Source: Xylanimonas ulmi
GTDB lineage: Bacteria > Actinomycetota > Actinomycetes > Actinomycetales > Cellulomonadaceae
Direction of reading: 5' to 3'
Assembly: GCF_004216535.1 (NCBI RefSeq)
Contig: NZ_SGWX01000001.1
Coordinates: 1,054,001 to 1,118,000, forward strand
DNA: 64,000 nucleotides
Below, one piece after another: positions 51,814 to 60,744 of this stretch (its first letter is position 1; each line of letters starts with the position of its first letter). The position numbers and the translations under genes were made by a program. The notes below the pieces were generated by a model. That model saw nothing but the letters and a program-made list of their open reading frames with translations, made no database searches and had not been told where the DNA came from.

Positions 51814-53354
51814 CCTCGCTCTGACTTCTGGATGGTCGAGGCGTAGAACTGCGAGTTGAGGCCGTGCAATGGGTAGCCAGTGACGTCGGCGGAAGAGACC
51901 ACAATCTGCGGGTAGAGGTAGAGCCACACGCTCGCTGCCTCGTGGGCCATGAGCGTGTTCGCCTCAACGAGTTTGGCCGTTTGGTCTTCAAGAGTGGCCG
52001 CGTGCTCGGACTCATTGAACAGGCGAATAAAGTCCGCATCGTCCCACTCAAAGTACATGTCCCGCCCGCGCGCGTAGAAGGCTAGGTCGCGGTCGTTGAC
52101 GTGCTCCTGCAGTGTGGCGACAAAGTCGTGCTTCTCGTACACGCGCGAGTACCACTCGTCCGCGGAGATGAGGTTGATGTCCACCGTGACGCCCACCTTG
52201 GCCAGTTCGGACTTGACGAACTCGGCGACGGCCGGATGAGGGTCGTAGGTGGGCGTGTCAAGGACGAACTCGAAGCCGTCGGCGTGGCCTGCCTCGGCCA
52301 GTAGCTTCTTTGACAGCTCGGGGTCGTACGGGTTCACTGCGTTCAGGTCGACATACCAGGCGTCGGTGGGAGGGACCATTGAGCCGACAAGCATTCCGTG
52401 ATCGCCCCAGATCGACTCCAGCAACTTCTTCCTGTCGATGGCGGAGTAGATTGCGCGACGCACTCGGGTGTCATCGAATGGCGCAGCGTGATCGTTGAAC
52501 GCCAGCAGTTCCTTTGTCGTGGACGGCGAGTCGTTGACGACGTAGTCGTCGTTCCCCTCGAACTGGGAGAGTGTGTCCGGGCTCTGGAGGGCGGCGATGA
52601 CGTCGATCTCGCCCGATAGCAGTGCGTTGCTAAGCGCGCTTGCGTCTGTGAAGTAGTGGAAGACTATCTCTCCGTTGGTGGCGGCGGGACCCCAGTAGTC
52701 GTTGGACCGCTTGAGGGAGATTGAGTTTCCGCGCACCCATCCTTCGAAGACGTAGGGACCAGTGCCGTCCTCGGTCTCTTTGAGATCGCCTGCGTCGGTG
52801 TTCACGATCCACAGGTAAGTCATATCGTATTCAAAGGAGATCCACGGTTCCACCAGTTGGAACACAACGGTCGAGGCATCCGGTGCTGTCACCGAAGCGA
52901 TCGACGATTTGTAGATGCTCTTGCGTGAGCCCTGTGCGTCATCGGCGATTGCGCGCTCGTAACTGGCCACGACGTCGGCGGAGGTCAGTGACTTGCCGGA
53001 GTGGAATTTCACGCCATCAACCAAGGTTATCGTAATCGTGCGTCCGTCGTCGCTGGTCGTGGCCTTGTCTGCGAGTGCGTTGGTCACCGAGCCATCGTCG
53101 TTCAACTTGAATAGAGCCTCGTAAACGTTGCCGTAGAACGCCTCAGTGAGCCCTTGGCCGGCGCCTGCGACGTTTGATAGAGATGTCGGCTCGTAGAGCG
53201 ATCCGATCCCGATTGTGGCGTTCGGGTCGTAAGCGGCGTTCTCGGCGACGGGGCCATCGGCTGACGAGTCAGAGCCGGAGGGGCCGCAGCCGGTCAGCGT
53301 GACAGCGGCCACGGCGAGGGAGGCCAGGGTGGCGAGGAGACGTCGAGTTGTCAT
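51810..53354 (-). CDS. Peptide/dipeptide-binding lipoprotein (SBP_bac_5)
   Basis: 514 residues. A lipoprotein signal (LLATLASLAVAAVTLTGC, Cys about residue 23) precedes the DppA-like fold: IGIGSLYEPTSLSN, DGRTITITLVDGVKFHSGKS, RRAIYSAIDRKKLLESIWG, and AASVWLYLYPQIVVSS. It captures peptides or similar solutes outside the membrane. It is the first gene of the operon, so its promoter must lie in the 53355-53903 spacer. The ATG has ggag nine bases upstream. Confidence 0.92.
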   Translation of the reverse strand: MTTRRLLATLASLAVAAVTLTGCGPSGSDSSADGPVAENAAYDPNATIGIGSLYEPTSLSNVAGAGQGLTEAFYGNVYEALFKLNDDGSVTNALADKATTSDDGRTITITLVDGVKFHSGKSLTSADVVASYERAIADDAQGSRKSIYKSSIASVTAPDASTVVFQLVEPWISFEYDMTYLWIVNTDAGDLKETEDGTGPYVFEGWVRGNSISLKRSNDYWGPAATNGEIVFHYFTDASALSNALLSGEIDVIAALQSPDTLSQFEGNDDYVVNDSPSTTKELLAFNDHAAPFDDTRVRRAIYSAIDRKKLLESIWGDHGMLVGSMVPPTDAWYVDLNAVNPYDPELSKKLLAEAGHADGFEFVLDTPTYDPHPAVAEFVKSELAKVGVTVDINLISADEWYSRVYEKHDFVATLQEHVNDRDLAFYARGRDMYFEWDDADFIRLFNESEHAATLEDQTAKLVEANTLMAHEAASVWLYLYPQIVVSSADVTGYPLHGLNSQFYASTIQKSERG

Positions 53355-53903
53355 GGGAGTCCTCCGGGTCAGGTGGGGTGCGCAAGGGGCGGGATGGGAG
53401 GCCGGTGCGGTGCCGTCGAGGTGTTGACGGAGTCGGTTGCCTCGACGGCGCGCTGGTCTCGGCTCGGGATTGGGCGCGCAAGTTGCGCGACGGCCGAGCT
53501 CAGTACTCCGTCGGCTTCCGACGAGTCACGCAGCGGCAGGGGGTGGCTGGGTCAGCGACAACAGCGCGGGTGGGGCGTGCGACGCCCCTGATCATCTGAA
53601 CTTGGCCGCGTGAAGGCACAAGCGTCAAGGCTCGATGCGCGACGAACGAGGATTACTCGGGCTTCCTGAAGCGTGTCGGCGTGCCAGGGCATGACAGCGG
53701 CGGTGCACCGACGACTGTCGATCCAACGCACGAGGGTGTCCTTCCGGGTGGCAGTTCGTGTCTGGACGCTATCGACGCCTTCCCTGCGCGCACAACCGTG
53801 TCCACGATTCGGACCGGGGTTACCGCGTGCGGTCTGTGGAAGGTGGTGCGACCTCGTCCGATGGTCGTGCCCAGTGTCGATGTGGGCGAGTACGGTCTGG
53901 ACC
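53355..53903. other. 549-bp spacer upstream of the peptide transporter operon
   Basis: No gene is supported. A short hairpin (ggggcg / cgcccc, 53572-53588) lies near the middle. The promoter of the transporter operon is expected near the left end. The plus-strand frames from 53673 have weak codon use before 53904. Confidence 0.45.
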
Positions 53904-54938
53904 GTGACGCAGCCTCCCCGTGACATCAGCGCCGAGCTCGGCGCCGACTTCGACCCATCTGCGCCCGAGTGGACCGTGGAGGTCTGGGAGGACGAGAACG
54001 GCCGCAGCCCGTTCGCCTCATGGTTCGACAGGCTCGAGGAGCAGGACCAGGCGATCGTCGACGCCGTGCTGACGCGGGTCGTGGCCACGCTCGGGATCGG
54101 TGTGTGCTCGACCGAATGGGGCAAGGCGCTGGGCGACGGGCTCTACGAGGTGCGGATGCGGTGCTCGCTGAACGCCATCCTGAACAGGGGTCGCTCCACT
54201 GAGCTGGAGCCACTCCAGATGGCGGGCGGCGACAGGACTGTGCTCCTGCGCCTGTTCTGCACGTTCCACGGCAACAAGGTCGTGCTGCTGTTCCAGGGCT
54301 ACGACAAGAGGAAGCCCTGCCGGACAGGCAGGGGAACGTCTTCCAGCGCGTATACAGCCGTCCGGCGCGAGGAGGCTGCCCTGTTGAGAGTCAGAGGCGG
54401 CCGGGTGTCCCAACTATCGCTGCGGGTGATGAGTGCTGGGAACGGATACGCGCGCTCGAGGCAGGCGGCGCGCCATACCCGACTCGATAGCCTTGGACGC
54501 GGGCGTCAACCAGAATCGGGTCGTGTGGTCAGTGCTGAGTGGCATGGGAGAGGCATGAACCGCCTTGAGACCCCCAGAAACCGCGGAAAATCAACGATCC
54601 TGGTAAATGATCAACTGCTGAGGCGGATGACCGTCTTGAGCACCGAAGAAGTTGCTGTAGAGGCGATCGGCCTCGTCATTCGGTTCGGGTCCAGGGTGGT
54701 GTTCGACGACGTGTCGTTCGCGCTGCCGTCCTGCCGGCAGGCTGTCGCGCCGCTGGGGCCGAGCGGTGCGGGAAAGAACACGGCCGTCGAACTCGTCTGG
54801 CACGCCGTTGTAGGCTCGGCGTTGGCGGAGGAGCCGACCGCTGCGACGCACCTCGCGATAGTCGTGGCCCGTAGGGCGCACACAGGGCGAAAACAATCAG
54901 CCTGGCCCGGACTTGATCTGTGTCCGCGGATGGTTTGA
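53904..54938 (+). CDS. HigB/RelE-like toxin reading frame, fused by read-through to unrelated sequence
   Basis: The first ~140 residues resemble a phage-derived Gp49/HigB toxin: WTVEVWEDENGRSPFASWFD, GLYEVRM, and RLFCTFHGNKVVLLFQGYDK. The usual toxin is about 110-130 residues. After KRKP the sequence loses similarity, and the frame simply stays open to 54938, passing through the ABC ATPase fragment. No antitoxin gene is recognised next to it. A small frameshift at the toxin's end is likely, so this is probably a relic. GTG 53904 is chosen by homology. Confidence 0.5.
   Translation: MTQPPRDISAELGADFDPSAPEWTVEVWEDENGRSPFASWFDRLEEQDQAIVDAVLTRVVATLGIGVCSTEWGKALGDGLYEVRMRCSLNAILNRGRSTELEPLQMAGGDRTVLLRLFCTFHGNKVVLLFQGYDKRKPCRTGRGTSSSAYTAVRREEAALLRVRGGRVSQLSLRVMSAGNGYARSRQAARHTRLDSLGRGRQPESGRVVSAEWHGRGMNRLETPRNRGKSTILVNDQLLRRMTVLSTEEVAVEAIGLVIRFGSRVVFDDVSFALPSCRQAVAPLGPSGAGKNTAVELVWHAVVGSALAEEPTAATHLAIVVARRAHTGRKQSAWPGLDLCPRMV
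54627..54938 (+). pseudogene. ABC transporter ATPase N-terminal fragment
   Basis: The stretch EVAVEAIGLVIRFGSRVVFD, then DVSFALPSCRQAVAPLGPSG and AGKNTAVELVWHAVVGSA, is the first strand pair and a degenerate Walker A (GAGKN for GAGKS/T) of an ABC ATPase. Everything beyond about 60 residues is missing. ATG 54627 has gagg upstream. It is clearly a fragment. Confidence 0.6.
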
Positions 54939-55019
54939 ATAGAGTGAACAACGAAGTCATCAGCCCTTTTAGGAAGAATCCCGTTGGGCTCGGCCCTTGC
55001 CGGATCGGGCCTGAACAGG

Positions 55020-55200
55020 CCGTCTCGCGAGATGCTTGAATGTGGTGGTCGCGACCGCGTGGCGAAAGTAGTTGGTCCAGCCGCGCAGGAGCGGGTTGAT
55101 CCGCCTGAACAGCGCGCTCGCTCGTGTGTCCGACTGTTCGGTCCTCGTCCATGCCTGTGCGGCGTTGTTCTTGGAGTGGGCGTGGGGCGACGGCAGGGTT
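55020..55200 (-). pseudogene. Group II intron maturase C-terminal fragment
   Basis: The minus-strand frame contains ALFRRINPLLRGWTNYFRHA followed by VATTTFKHL. This is the characteristic GIIM (maturase-specific) end of group II intron reverse transcriptases. The reverse transcriptase domain and the intron RNA domains are not seen. The fragment is about 60 residues. Confidence 0.65.
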
Positions 55201-55253
55201 CGGTGCGGGACTCCAGATGGCGTGGATCTGGGGCACGCCAACAGGCTTCGGGT

Positions 55254-55895
55254 ATGAGAGCAGCCATTGTCGTCGCGTCGATGCGCGGAACTACTGCGGA
55301 GGTCGCCTGCCGCGTCGCCGAGGCGATCGCGGACGACGTCCCGGTCTTTGACCTCGTCGACGGTCCACCCGTGGTGAGTGCCTTCGACACCGTCGTGTTG
55401 GGCACTGCAATCTACCGGGGTCAACCGATGGCGTCGATGAGACGCTATGCCGCATCCACGACCGATCTGGTGGGCAAGCGGATCGCGCTGTTCGTCTGCG
55501 GGATGAGCCGCGATCCTGTCACGCGTGAGGCCGAGCTCGCGGCGGCGTACCCGGGAGCGTTGTTGGACGTGGCTGTCGCACGGGGCTTTTTGGGCGGCCG
55601 TGTTCAGACGACCTCGCTCAATGCGCTAGAGCGTCTGGCGGTCTCGGGTGTGGCCCAGGCGAGCCAAGACGTCGACGCGATCGATGATCACGCCATCGGT
55701 GCGTTCGGAGCCATCGTCCGCGCGAGCGCCATGTGGGCGTCCGACGCGACAGCGGCGGCGCTCGAGGTGACACGGACGCTCGGGCCTCAAGGCGCCCGGC
55801 TAGTGTCGGAGCAGCGTTCGGCGTTCGACCCGAGTGCGCTCGGGTGTTCGAGCGATGTGAATGCGGCCAGCCACACGGCTGGTTCCCTTGGTTAG
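55254..55895 (+). CDS. Flavodoxin-domain protein (HemG-like)
   Basis: 213 residues. The N-terminal FMN-binding loop region reads AAIVVASMRGTTAEVACRVA (the T/S-x-T-G-N-type loop is altered to SMRGTT). FDTVVLGTAIYRGQPMASMR and RIALFVCGMSRDP are typical of the flavodoxin_5/HemG family. The last ~60 residues have no counterpart that I know. It would bind FMN and transfer electrons in the cytosol. A strong terminator follows at once. ATG 55254 is the first suitable start after degraded sequence. Confidence 0.75.
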   Translation: MRAAIVVASMRGTTAEVACRVAEAIADDVPVFDLVDGPPVVSAFDTVVLGTAIYRGQPMASMRRYAASTTDLVGKRIALFVCGMSRDPVTREAELAAAYPGALLDVAVARGFLGGRVQTTSLNALERLAVSGVAQASQDVDAIDDHAIGAFGAIVRASAMWASDATAAALEVTRTLGPQGARLVSEQRSAFDPSALGCSSDVNAASHTAGSLG

Positions 55896-55896
55896 G

Positions 55897-55939
55897 CAGC
55901 CTCCGCTCACGAACGACCCCCCATGGTGAGCGGAGGCTG
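55897..55939. terminator. Bidirectional terminator hairpin
   Basis: A perfect 14-bp stem (cagcctccgctcac / gtgagcggaggctg) with a 15-base loop lies between the flavodoxin gene on the plus strand and the sortase gene on the minus strand. A short T-containing tract follows. It should terminate both. Confidence 0.75.
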
Positions 55940-55946
55940 TCTTGCG

Positions 55947-56840
55947 TTAACGCCTTACGCGTCGTCGTGTTCCGACGGCGACCGCTGCGGGCACGCCCAA
56001 TGCGCCGAGCGCCCACCAGGGGAAGCCGGGCGACGCGCCCACGGCGGGTGCCGTCGTCGTCACCGGTGCGAGCGCGGCCTGCGCCTGGACTCGCACGCCT
56101 CGCACCAGGAGCCGGTGGGAGTTCACGCCGATCGGCGTGCAGGTCACGAGGGTGACGTAGTCCTGGCCGGCGACAGGGCGCAGCGCCTCGATGTCGGTCG
56201 GCTCGACCGTGAGGATCTGGTCGACCTCGTACGTCAGCACCTCGTCGAGCACGCTGATCGTGAACTGGTCGCCGATCCGTAGGTCGTGCAGGTCGTCGAA
56301 CACCCTGGCTCCGACCATGCCGGAGTGCCCCGTCAGCACCGCGTGGGTGCCAGGCCCGCCCACGGGCAGCGCGCTGCCGAAGAGGTGTCCGACACCCCGG
56401 GCGAGGGTCTGCTCGCTCGTTCCGTGGTAGATGGGCAGGTCGGCGTCGATCTCCGGGATGCGCACACGCGCCATGACCTCGGTGTCGTCGAGTTGGCCCA
56501 GGTACTCCTGAACACCCCAGGCGTCAGCGTCCATCTGGGCGCCTGCGTACGGGTCTTCGAGCGGCATGCCCGCGAGGTTCGCGTTGAACTGGCGTGCGCT
56601 GCGCAGCTCGTCCGCCTTCTCCGGGACGGGGAGCCGGCTCACGCTCTCGACGTAGTCGGTGACCTCGGCGCCGTGCGCCCACGCGGAGAGCCACCCGGAG
56701 GCCGCCGGGTAGAACAAGAGCCCCGATCCGAGGGCGGCTGCGGCCAGGGTCACCAGAGACCGCAGCTGACTGTGCTTGCCGACCGTGCTGTGGCGTGGGG
56801 TGGGCGCCGCGTGGCGTGCGGTGTGGGATCTCGATGCCAC
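55947..56840 (-). CDS. srtC: Class C (pilus-assembly) sortase
   Basis: 297 residues. Membrane segments lie near residues 28-46 and 273-290. The class C lid is visible as MDADAW at about 103-108. The active site has His in AVLTGHSGM (H172), Cys in TLVTCTP (C234) and Arg in SHRLLVRG (R243). It cross-links pilins at the cell surface by cutting LPxTG motifs, here those of the two pilins encoded upstream. GTG 56840 follows aagga. It is separated from the pilin gene by a hairpin at 56862-56900. Confidence 0.93.
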   Translation of the reverse strand: MASRSHTARHAAPTPRHSTVGKHSQLRSLVTLAAAALGSGLLFYPAASGWLSAWAHGAEVTDYVESVSRLPVPEKADELRSARQFNANLAGMPLEDPYAGAQMDADAWGVQEYLGQLDDTEVMARVRIPEIDADLPIYHGTSEQTLARGVGHLFGSALPVGGPGTHAVLTGHSGMVGARVFDDLHDLRIGDQFTISVLDEVLTYEVDQILTVEPTDIEALRPVAGQDYVTLVTCTPIGVNSHRLLVRGVRVQAQAALAPVTTTAPAVGASPGFPWWALGALGVPAAVAVGTRRRVRR

Positions 56841-56861
56841 CTGTGGGTCCTTCGTGCGACA

Positions 56862-56900
56862 GGGTGTGGGGAGCGGGCGGTGGCCCGCTTCCCCACACCC
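56862..56900. terminator. Hairpin between pilin and sortase genes
   Basis: A long near-perfect stem (gggtgtggggagcgggc against gcccgcttccccacaccc with one bulged base) lies in the 81-bp space between the pilin stop and the sortase start. It could terminate most transcripts after the pilin gene or stabilise the pilin mRNA 3' end. No long U-tract is seen. Confidence 0.55.
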
Positions 56901-56921
56901 TGTGGGAGCCGGTGACTGCGG

Positions 56922-58436
56922 TCAGGCCTGCGCGGTCGTGCGGCGGCGTGAGGCGATCAGGAGCGTGCCGCCGATGACCAGCGCACCGGCGACGGTGAGC
57001 AGCGCGGCGCCGGAGCCACCGGTCAGCGGGAGGTGGAGCACGTTCTGCTCGGGCACGTTCTCCACGGTGAGCCCGACAACCCGGACGACCTCTTCGCCGG
57101 TCGCGGGGTCCGTGGCCTTCAGGATGGAGACCTCGATCGGAGCGGCGAGCAGCTCGTACCCGGCGGGCGCGTTGAGCTCTGCGATCCAGTAGGTCTGGTA
57201 GCCGGGATCGCCCTCCTTGACGTCGTTGCCGTCGGCGAAGTCCGAGTACCGCAGGCCTGTGAAGGTCAGCATGCCGTCGGCGTCTGTCGTGCCGGTCTGC
57301 AATGCGTTCTGTGGGTTCGCCGCGTCGGCGTCGGGCTTCGTGAGGTAGAGGCCGAACGTCGCGTCTGGCAGGTCCTTCGCGGAGCCCTTGGCGATCTTGT
57401 GGATCGCGACACTGCCCCACTTGGTCTCCACGGGATCGGTGGTGGTCGGCCCGCCGGGCTGACCCGGCTCGATGGTGAAGCTCGGAAGGTTCGGGTAGAC
57501 GATGGCCGTGTTCGGGATCACGCCCGCGTTCTTCGCCTTCGTGGTGATCTCCACCTTGACCTGGGCGTTGTGGTTCGCGCCGAGCACACCCAGGCCCTGC
57601 TCCGTGAACTCGACGGTCACGGTGTTGGAGCCGCTGTCGAAGGCCAGCGTGTAGTCGTTGTTGGCCAGGGTGGCACCGTTCGTCAGCGAGACCTTGGTGC
57701 TGTCGTAGTGCAGGCGCGTGTCGAGCTTGTCGACGATTTTGTAGCCGTCGATCTTCGCGACGGTGGGCGTTGCGTCGACGTCGACCAGTGGGACGTCGGG
57801 GATGTCCGCGAGGATGGTCCACACGACGTTGTGGAAGAGCTCCGTCGGGTCGTCGTCAACGGTCTTGGTCGCGCCGACGATCGAGTTCTTCGGGTAGACG
57901 TGGACGTTGTAGAGCCACGCGTCGCGGTTGGCGGGGTCGGTCATCGGGATGGTGACCAGGAACGGCGCCACGGGCGCCGCGCCGACCGGTGCCTCGGTCT
58001 CGGTGACCAGGTAGACGCCCACCGGAAGGTCGCCGGCGACCGCGACGCCTGCGCTGTCAGTCGTGACCGCCCTCGGCTGACCGGACAGACCGGCCGCGGC
58101 GTTCTCGGGCGTGAGGGCCGTAAGCGCCGTCCAGCCTTCGTTCGTCGTCAGGTCGTACTCGTTGTCGGCGCCGACGACCTGCTCGACGGTGAACTTGACA
58201 CCAGACACACCTTTGAACCCCGTGAGGCCGTCGGTGATCACGGTGCCGTCGTGCGCCAGGCCGGTCGTCTCGTGGTCGAACTTGTGGATGGTGATCGAGC
58301 CCGTGTCCTTGGGGTCGATCAGGGGGCTGGGGTCGTCGGCGGCCAGCGCCGCGCCCGCCCCGGTGGCGAGGGCGAGGGCCCCCGCCACGGTGGCGGCGGC
58401 AGCGCGCACGAGGGCGCGTCGGATGTTGTTGTGCAC
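56922..58436 (-). CDS. Major pilin, SpaA-like LPxTG protein
   Basis: 504 residues. A signal peptide (VRAAAATVAGALALATGAGA, cleavage after about residue 34) is followed by pilin domains. The pilin motif with its Lys is VHVYPKN, the E-box TYWIAELNAPAGYELL, and the sorting signal LPLTGG, followed by a membrane segment and RRR. The Lys of YPK is the acceptor for sortase C in polymerisation. GTG 58436 follows aaggag. It lies between the adhesin gene and the sortase gene in one minus-strand operon. Confidence 0.92.
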   Translation of the reverse strand: MHNNIRRALVRAAAATVAGALALATGAGAALAADDPSPLIDPKDTGSITIHKFDHETTGLAHDGTVITDGLTGFKGVSGVKFTVEQVVGADNEYDLTTNEGWTALTALTPENAAAGLSGQPRAVTTDSAGVAVAGDLPVGVYLVTETEAPVGAAPVAPFLVTIPMTDPANRDAWLYNVHVYPKNSIVGATKTVDDDPTELFHNVVWTILADIPDVPLVDVDATPTVAKIDGYKIVDKLDTRLHYDSTKVSLTNGATLANNDYTLAFDSGSNTVTVEFTEQGLGVLGANHNAQVKVEITTKAKNAGVIPNTAIVYPNLPSFTIEPGQPGGPTTTDPVETKWGSVAIHKIAKGSAKDLPDATFGLYLTKPDADAANPQNALQTGTTDADGMLTFTGLRYSDFADGNDVKEGDPGYQTYWIAELNAPAGYELLAAPIEVSILKATDPATGEEVVRVVGLTVENVPEQNVLHLPLTGGSGAALLTVAGALVIGGTLLIASRRRTTAQA

Positions 58437-58492
58437 CTTCTTCTCCTTGTGGTGTGGCGAGAGAACTGGGGAGGTGGGGCGGGCCGCGGGTC

Positions 58493-60337
58493 TCACCGGC
58501 TCGCGGTCTCGGTCTGGCGACGCTGCGTGATGGCCCGCACACGCCCGACCACGAGGCTCGCGGCCACGATCGACAGGACGGCGCCGCCGCAGAGCCAGAA
58601 GGCCGCTGCGCCCGATCCGCCGGTCAGGGGGAGCGTGTACGCGCGCCGATCGCTCACGGTGATCACGTACACGCCGTCGTCGGAGAGGGAGACCGTGACC
58701 GGCCCGGTCCCGGACGGGCTCGTCAGCGTCACAGCGCCCTGGTCGCCGACCTTGAAGCGCACCGGCTCCGCCAGAAGCTGGTAACCCTCGGGGGCCTGAA
58801 CCTCCTGGAGCCGGTAGACGCCCCGCTCGAGCGCACCACTGACGAAGATGCCCGTGTCCGTCTGTGTCAGGTCGACGCTCGTGCCGTCCGCGTCGTTCAG
58901 CAGCGCGAACTGCGCCCCGTCGAGTGCGACACGGTGTTCGTCGACCTTCGCGACGTAGACGTACCGCACCGGGTGCTCGGTGGACGGACCGTCATCCTCG
59001 CCCGTCTTGACGATGACGTTGCGCAGAGTGTGGTCGCCGCCGGTTGGGGACTGCGTGGCCGGCTTGACCTTGACCGAGTAGCTGACCGTCGCGTCCGCGC
59101 CCAGCGAGCCCGTGATGCGCACGTCGCCGTTCTCCAGACGGGTCACGCTCAGCCCGCCGTCCCTGATCACCTCGACGAAATCGGCGTCGTCGAGCACGTC
59201 GGTGAGGCGGTCGGTGTAGTCGACCGCGGCCTCGCCAGTGCCGTCGTGGTCGAACGCAAGCGTGTAGGTCACGACCTGCCCGGGACCGACCACGGTCCCG
59301 GTCGTGGGGTTGGCGGTCTTCGCGACGGTGACCGTGGCTTGCTTGTCCGAGACGTCGCCCTCACCGTCGCCGCCCGCGCCCATGCGGATCACCTCGCTGG
59401 GCACCTCGTCCGTCGTCCGATCTGTGGTGATGAGCGCCGAGTTCTCATAGACGTCGAGGTACTCGGTGACTTGGACCGTGTACGTCAGGACGGCGATGAA
59501 CTCCTCGGGGACGTCCTTCACCGTCACCGTGAGAGTGGCGCTCTCCGGTGCGCAGTCGATCGTCGTCTCGTCCTCCTTCGGGTAATCCGTCGCGAGGTAG
59601 TCGCCCGTATCGGGGTCGATCTTGTAGTAGACGACGCTGGGGGCGTCGGCGTCGTCGGTGTCGTGACAGACGTAGGCCTGTCCTTCTCCGAGCGTGTCTT
59701 TGAAAGTGACGGTGTCGAATGGACCCACGGGCGTCTTAACGACGTAGTCGATGTAGTCGCCCTCGCCGCCGTAGCCCTCCTCGCCCCGCAGGTGGCCGTA
59801 CTTGGTGGCGCTCAGGTCGGCTGGGCCGCCCGTGCCCGGCCCGCCGGGGTCCCCCACGATGATCGTCGTGGTCGTCGAGCCCACGGTGAAGGTGAACTCA
59901 TCGCCCTTCTCAGCGTCGTCGGAGATCCGGACCCAGAAGCGCGCTGTGCCACGAACGTTGGTGTGCGTGGTGACGTAGTCCGAGAGGGTGAACACCGCTT
60001 GGCCATCGTCGACCACAGCAGTCGCGACGAGATTGCCCGCCCCGTCCCTGAGCTCGAACGCCGTGGTGATCAGCTCCAGCGCACCCGGCAGTGCGAGTGC
60101 GAACGTGTCACCGGCTTCCGTGTCGTTGGGGACGGCCCACTGAAGGCGGAGCTCGACCGACTGCCCGGGCAGCGGGTTCATGGGGGAGACGGTGAGGCCG
60201 GTGATGGCGTCGTCGATCGGCTTCGCGCCCGCGGGCGCGGGCAGCACGCCGATCACCAGGACACCCACGAGCAGCGCCACTGCCGCACACGCCACGAGCC
60301 GGGTCGCGGAGCACGCCCGCCCCAAGGTGACTCTCAT
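58493..60337 (-). CDS. Large LPxTG surface/pilus-tip protein
   Basis: 614 residues. The signal peptide region is ATRLVACAAVALLVGVLVIG (about residues 10-29). The N-terminal ~400 residues are adhesin-like beta-sandwich domains (SPMNPLPGQSVELRLQW, an acidic centre, YTDRLTDVLDDADFVEVI), then a SpaA/Cna_B-type domain (RLQEVQAPEGYQLLAEPVRF) and the sorting signal YTLPLTGG with membrane anchor. It is the probable tip or minor pilin. I chose ATG 60337, which begins the signal peptide; the open frame upstream is not signal-like. It is the first gene of the pilus operon. Confidence 0.88.
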   Translation of the reverse strand: MRVTLGRACSATRLVACAAVALLVGVLVIGVLPAPAGAKPIDDAITGLTVSPMNPLPGQSVELRLQWAVPNDTEAGDTFALALPGALELITTAFELRDGAGNLVATAVVDDGQAVFTLSDYVTTHTNVRGTARFWVRISDDAEKGDEFTFTVGSTTTTIIVGDPGGPGTGGPADLSATKYGHLRGEEGYGGEGDYIDYVVKTPVGPFDTVTFKDTLGEGQAYVCHDTDDADAPSVVYYKIDPDTGDYLATDYPKEDETTIDCAPESATLTVTVKDVPEEFIAVLTYTVQVTEYLDVYENSALITTDRTTDEVPSEVIRMGAGGDGEGDVSDKQATVTVAKTANPTTGTVVGPGQVVTYTLAFDHDGTGEAAVDYTDRLTDVLDDADFVEVIRDGGLSVTRLENGDVRITGSLGADATVSYSVKVKPATQSPTGGDHTLRNVIVKTGEDDGPSTEHPVRYVYVAKVDEHRVALDGAQFALLNDADGTSVDLTQTDTGIFVSGALERGVYRLQEVQAPEGYQLLAEPVRFKVGDQGAVTLTSPSGTGPVTVSLSDDGVYVITVSDRRAYTLPLTGGSGAAAFWLCGGAVLSIVAASLVVGRVRAITQRRQTETASR

Positions 60338-60744
60338 CTGTCGTGGTCCTTCCCGCTCGTCGATGACCGCACCGGAGCTACCTGCCGGTGACCGCAGGAG
60401 AGTGTGGGTCGGCCTCGGGGCTGCGGAGAGCGAGTTGTCAACCGGAGCCGCCACGCCGGGCAACAGCGCGCAGGCGCCGCGAGGGACGAACGCGCTGGTC
60501 AGGTGGCTCGTGACGGGTGATCGTCGTCGCGTGGCCCGTGTCGTGGAGTGCTCAGCATCCGTCAGGGGGGAAAGTCACCACGTGTCATGACTTGCGCAAT
60601 TCCTGCCGTAGAAAAACGCTTTCGCGCCAGGCGTGCCAGCCTCCGACCGTGCATGACTATGGCCTCAACCCCCGCCCTCAACCCGACCGCGAGCCCACGA
60701 GCCCGGACGGCGCCGGTCTGCGACCGAGTCCCCACCCCGCCACG
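60338..60744. other. 407-bp divergent region between pilus operon and AraC gene
   Basis: No gene is supported. It must contain the pilus operon promoter and that of the AraC regulator. AT-richer bases (gtagaaaaacgctttcgc, near 60610) may mark a promoter, but I cannot assign -35 and -10 boxes. Confidence 0.45.

Noticed and set aside
57033-60391. Very long plus-strand frames opposite the pilin and adhesin genes
   Set aside because: The minus-strand genes have signal peptides, pilin motif, E-box and LPLTGG anchors. The opposite frames have none.
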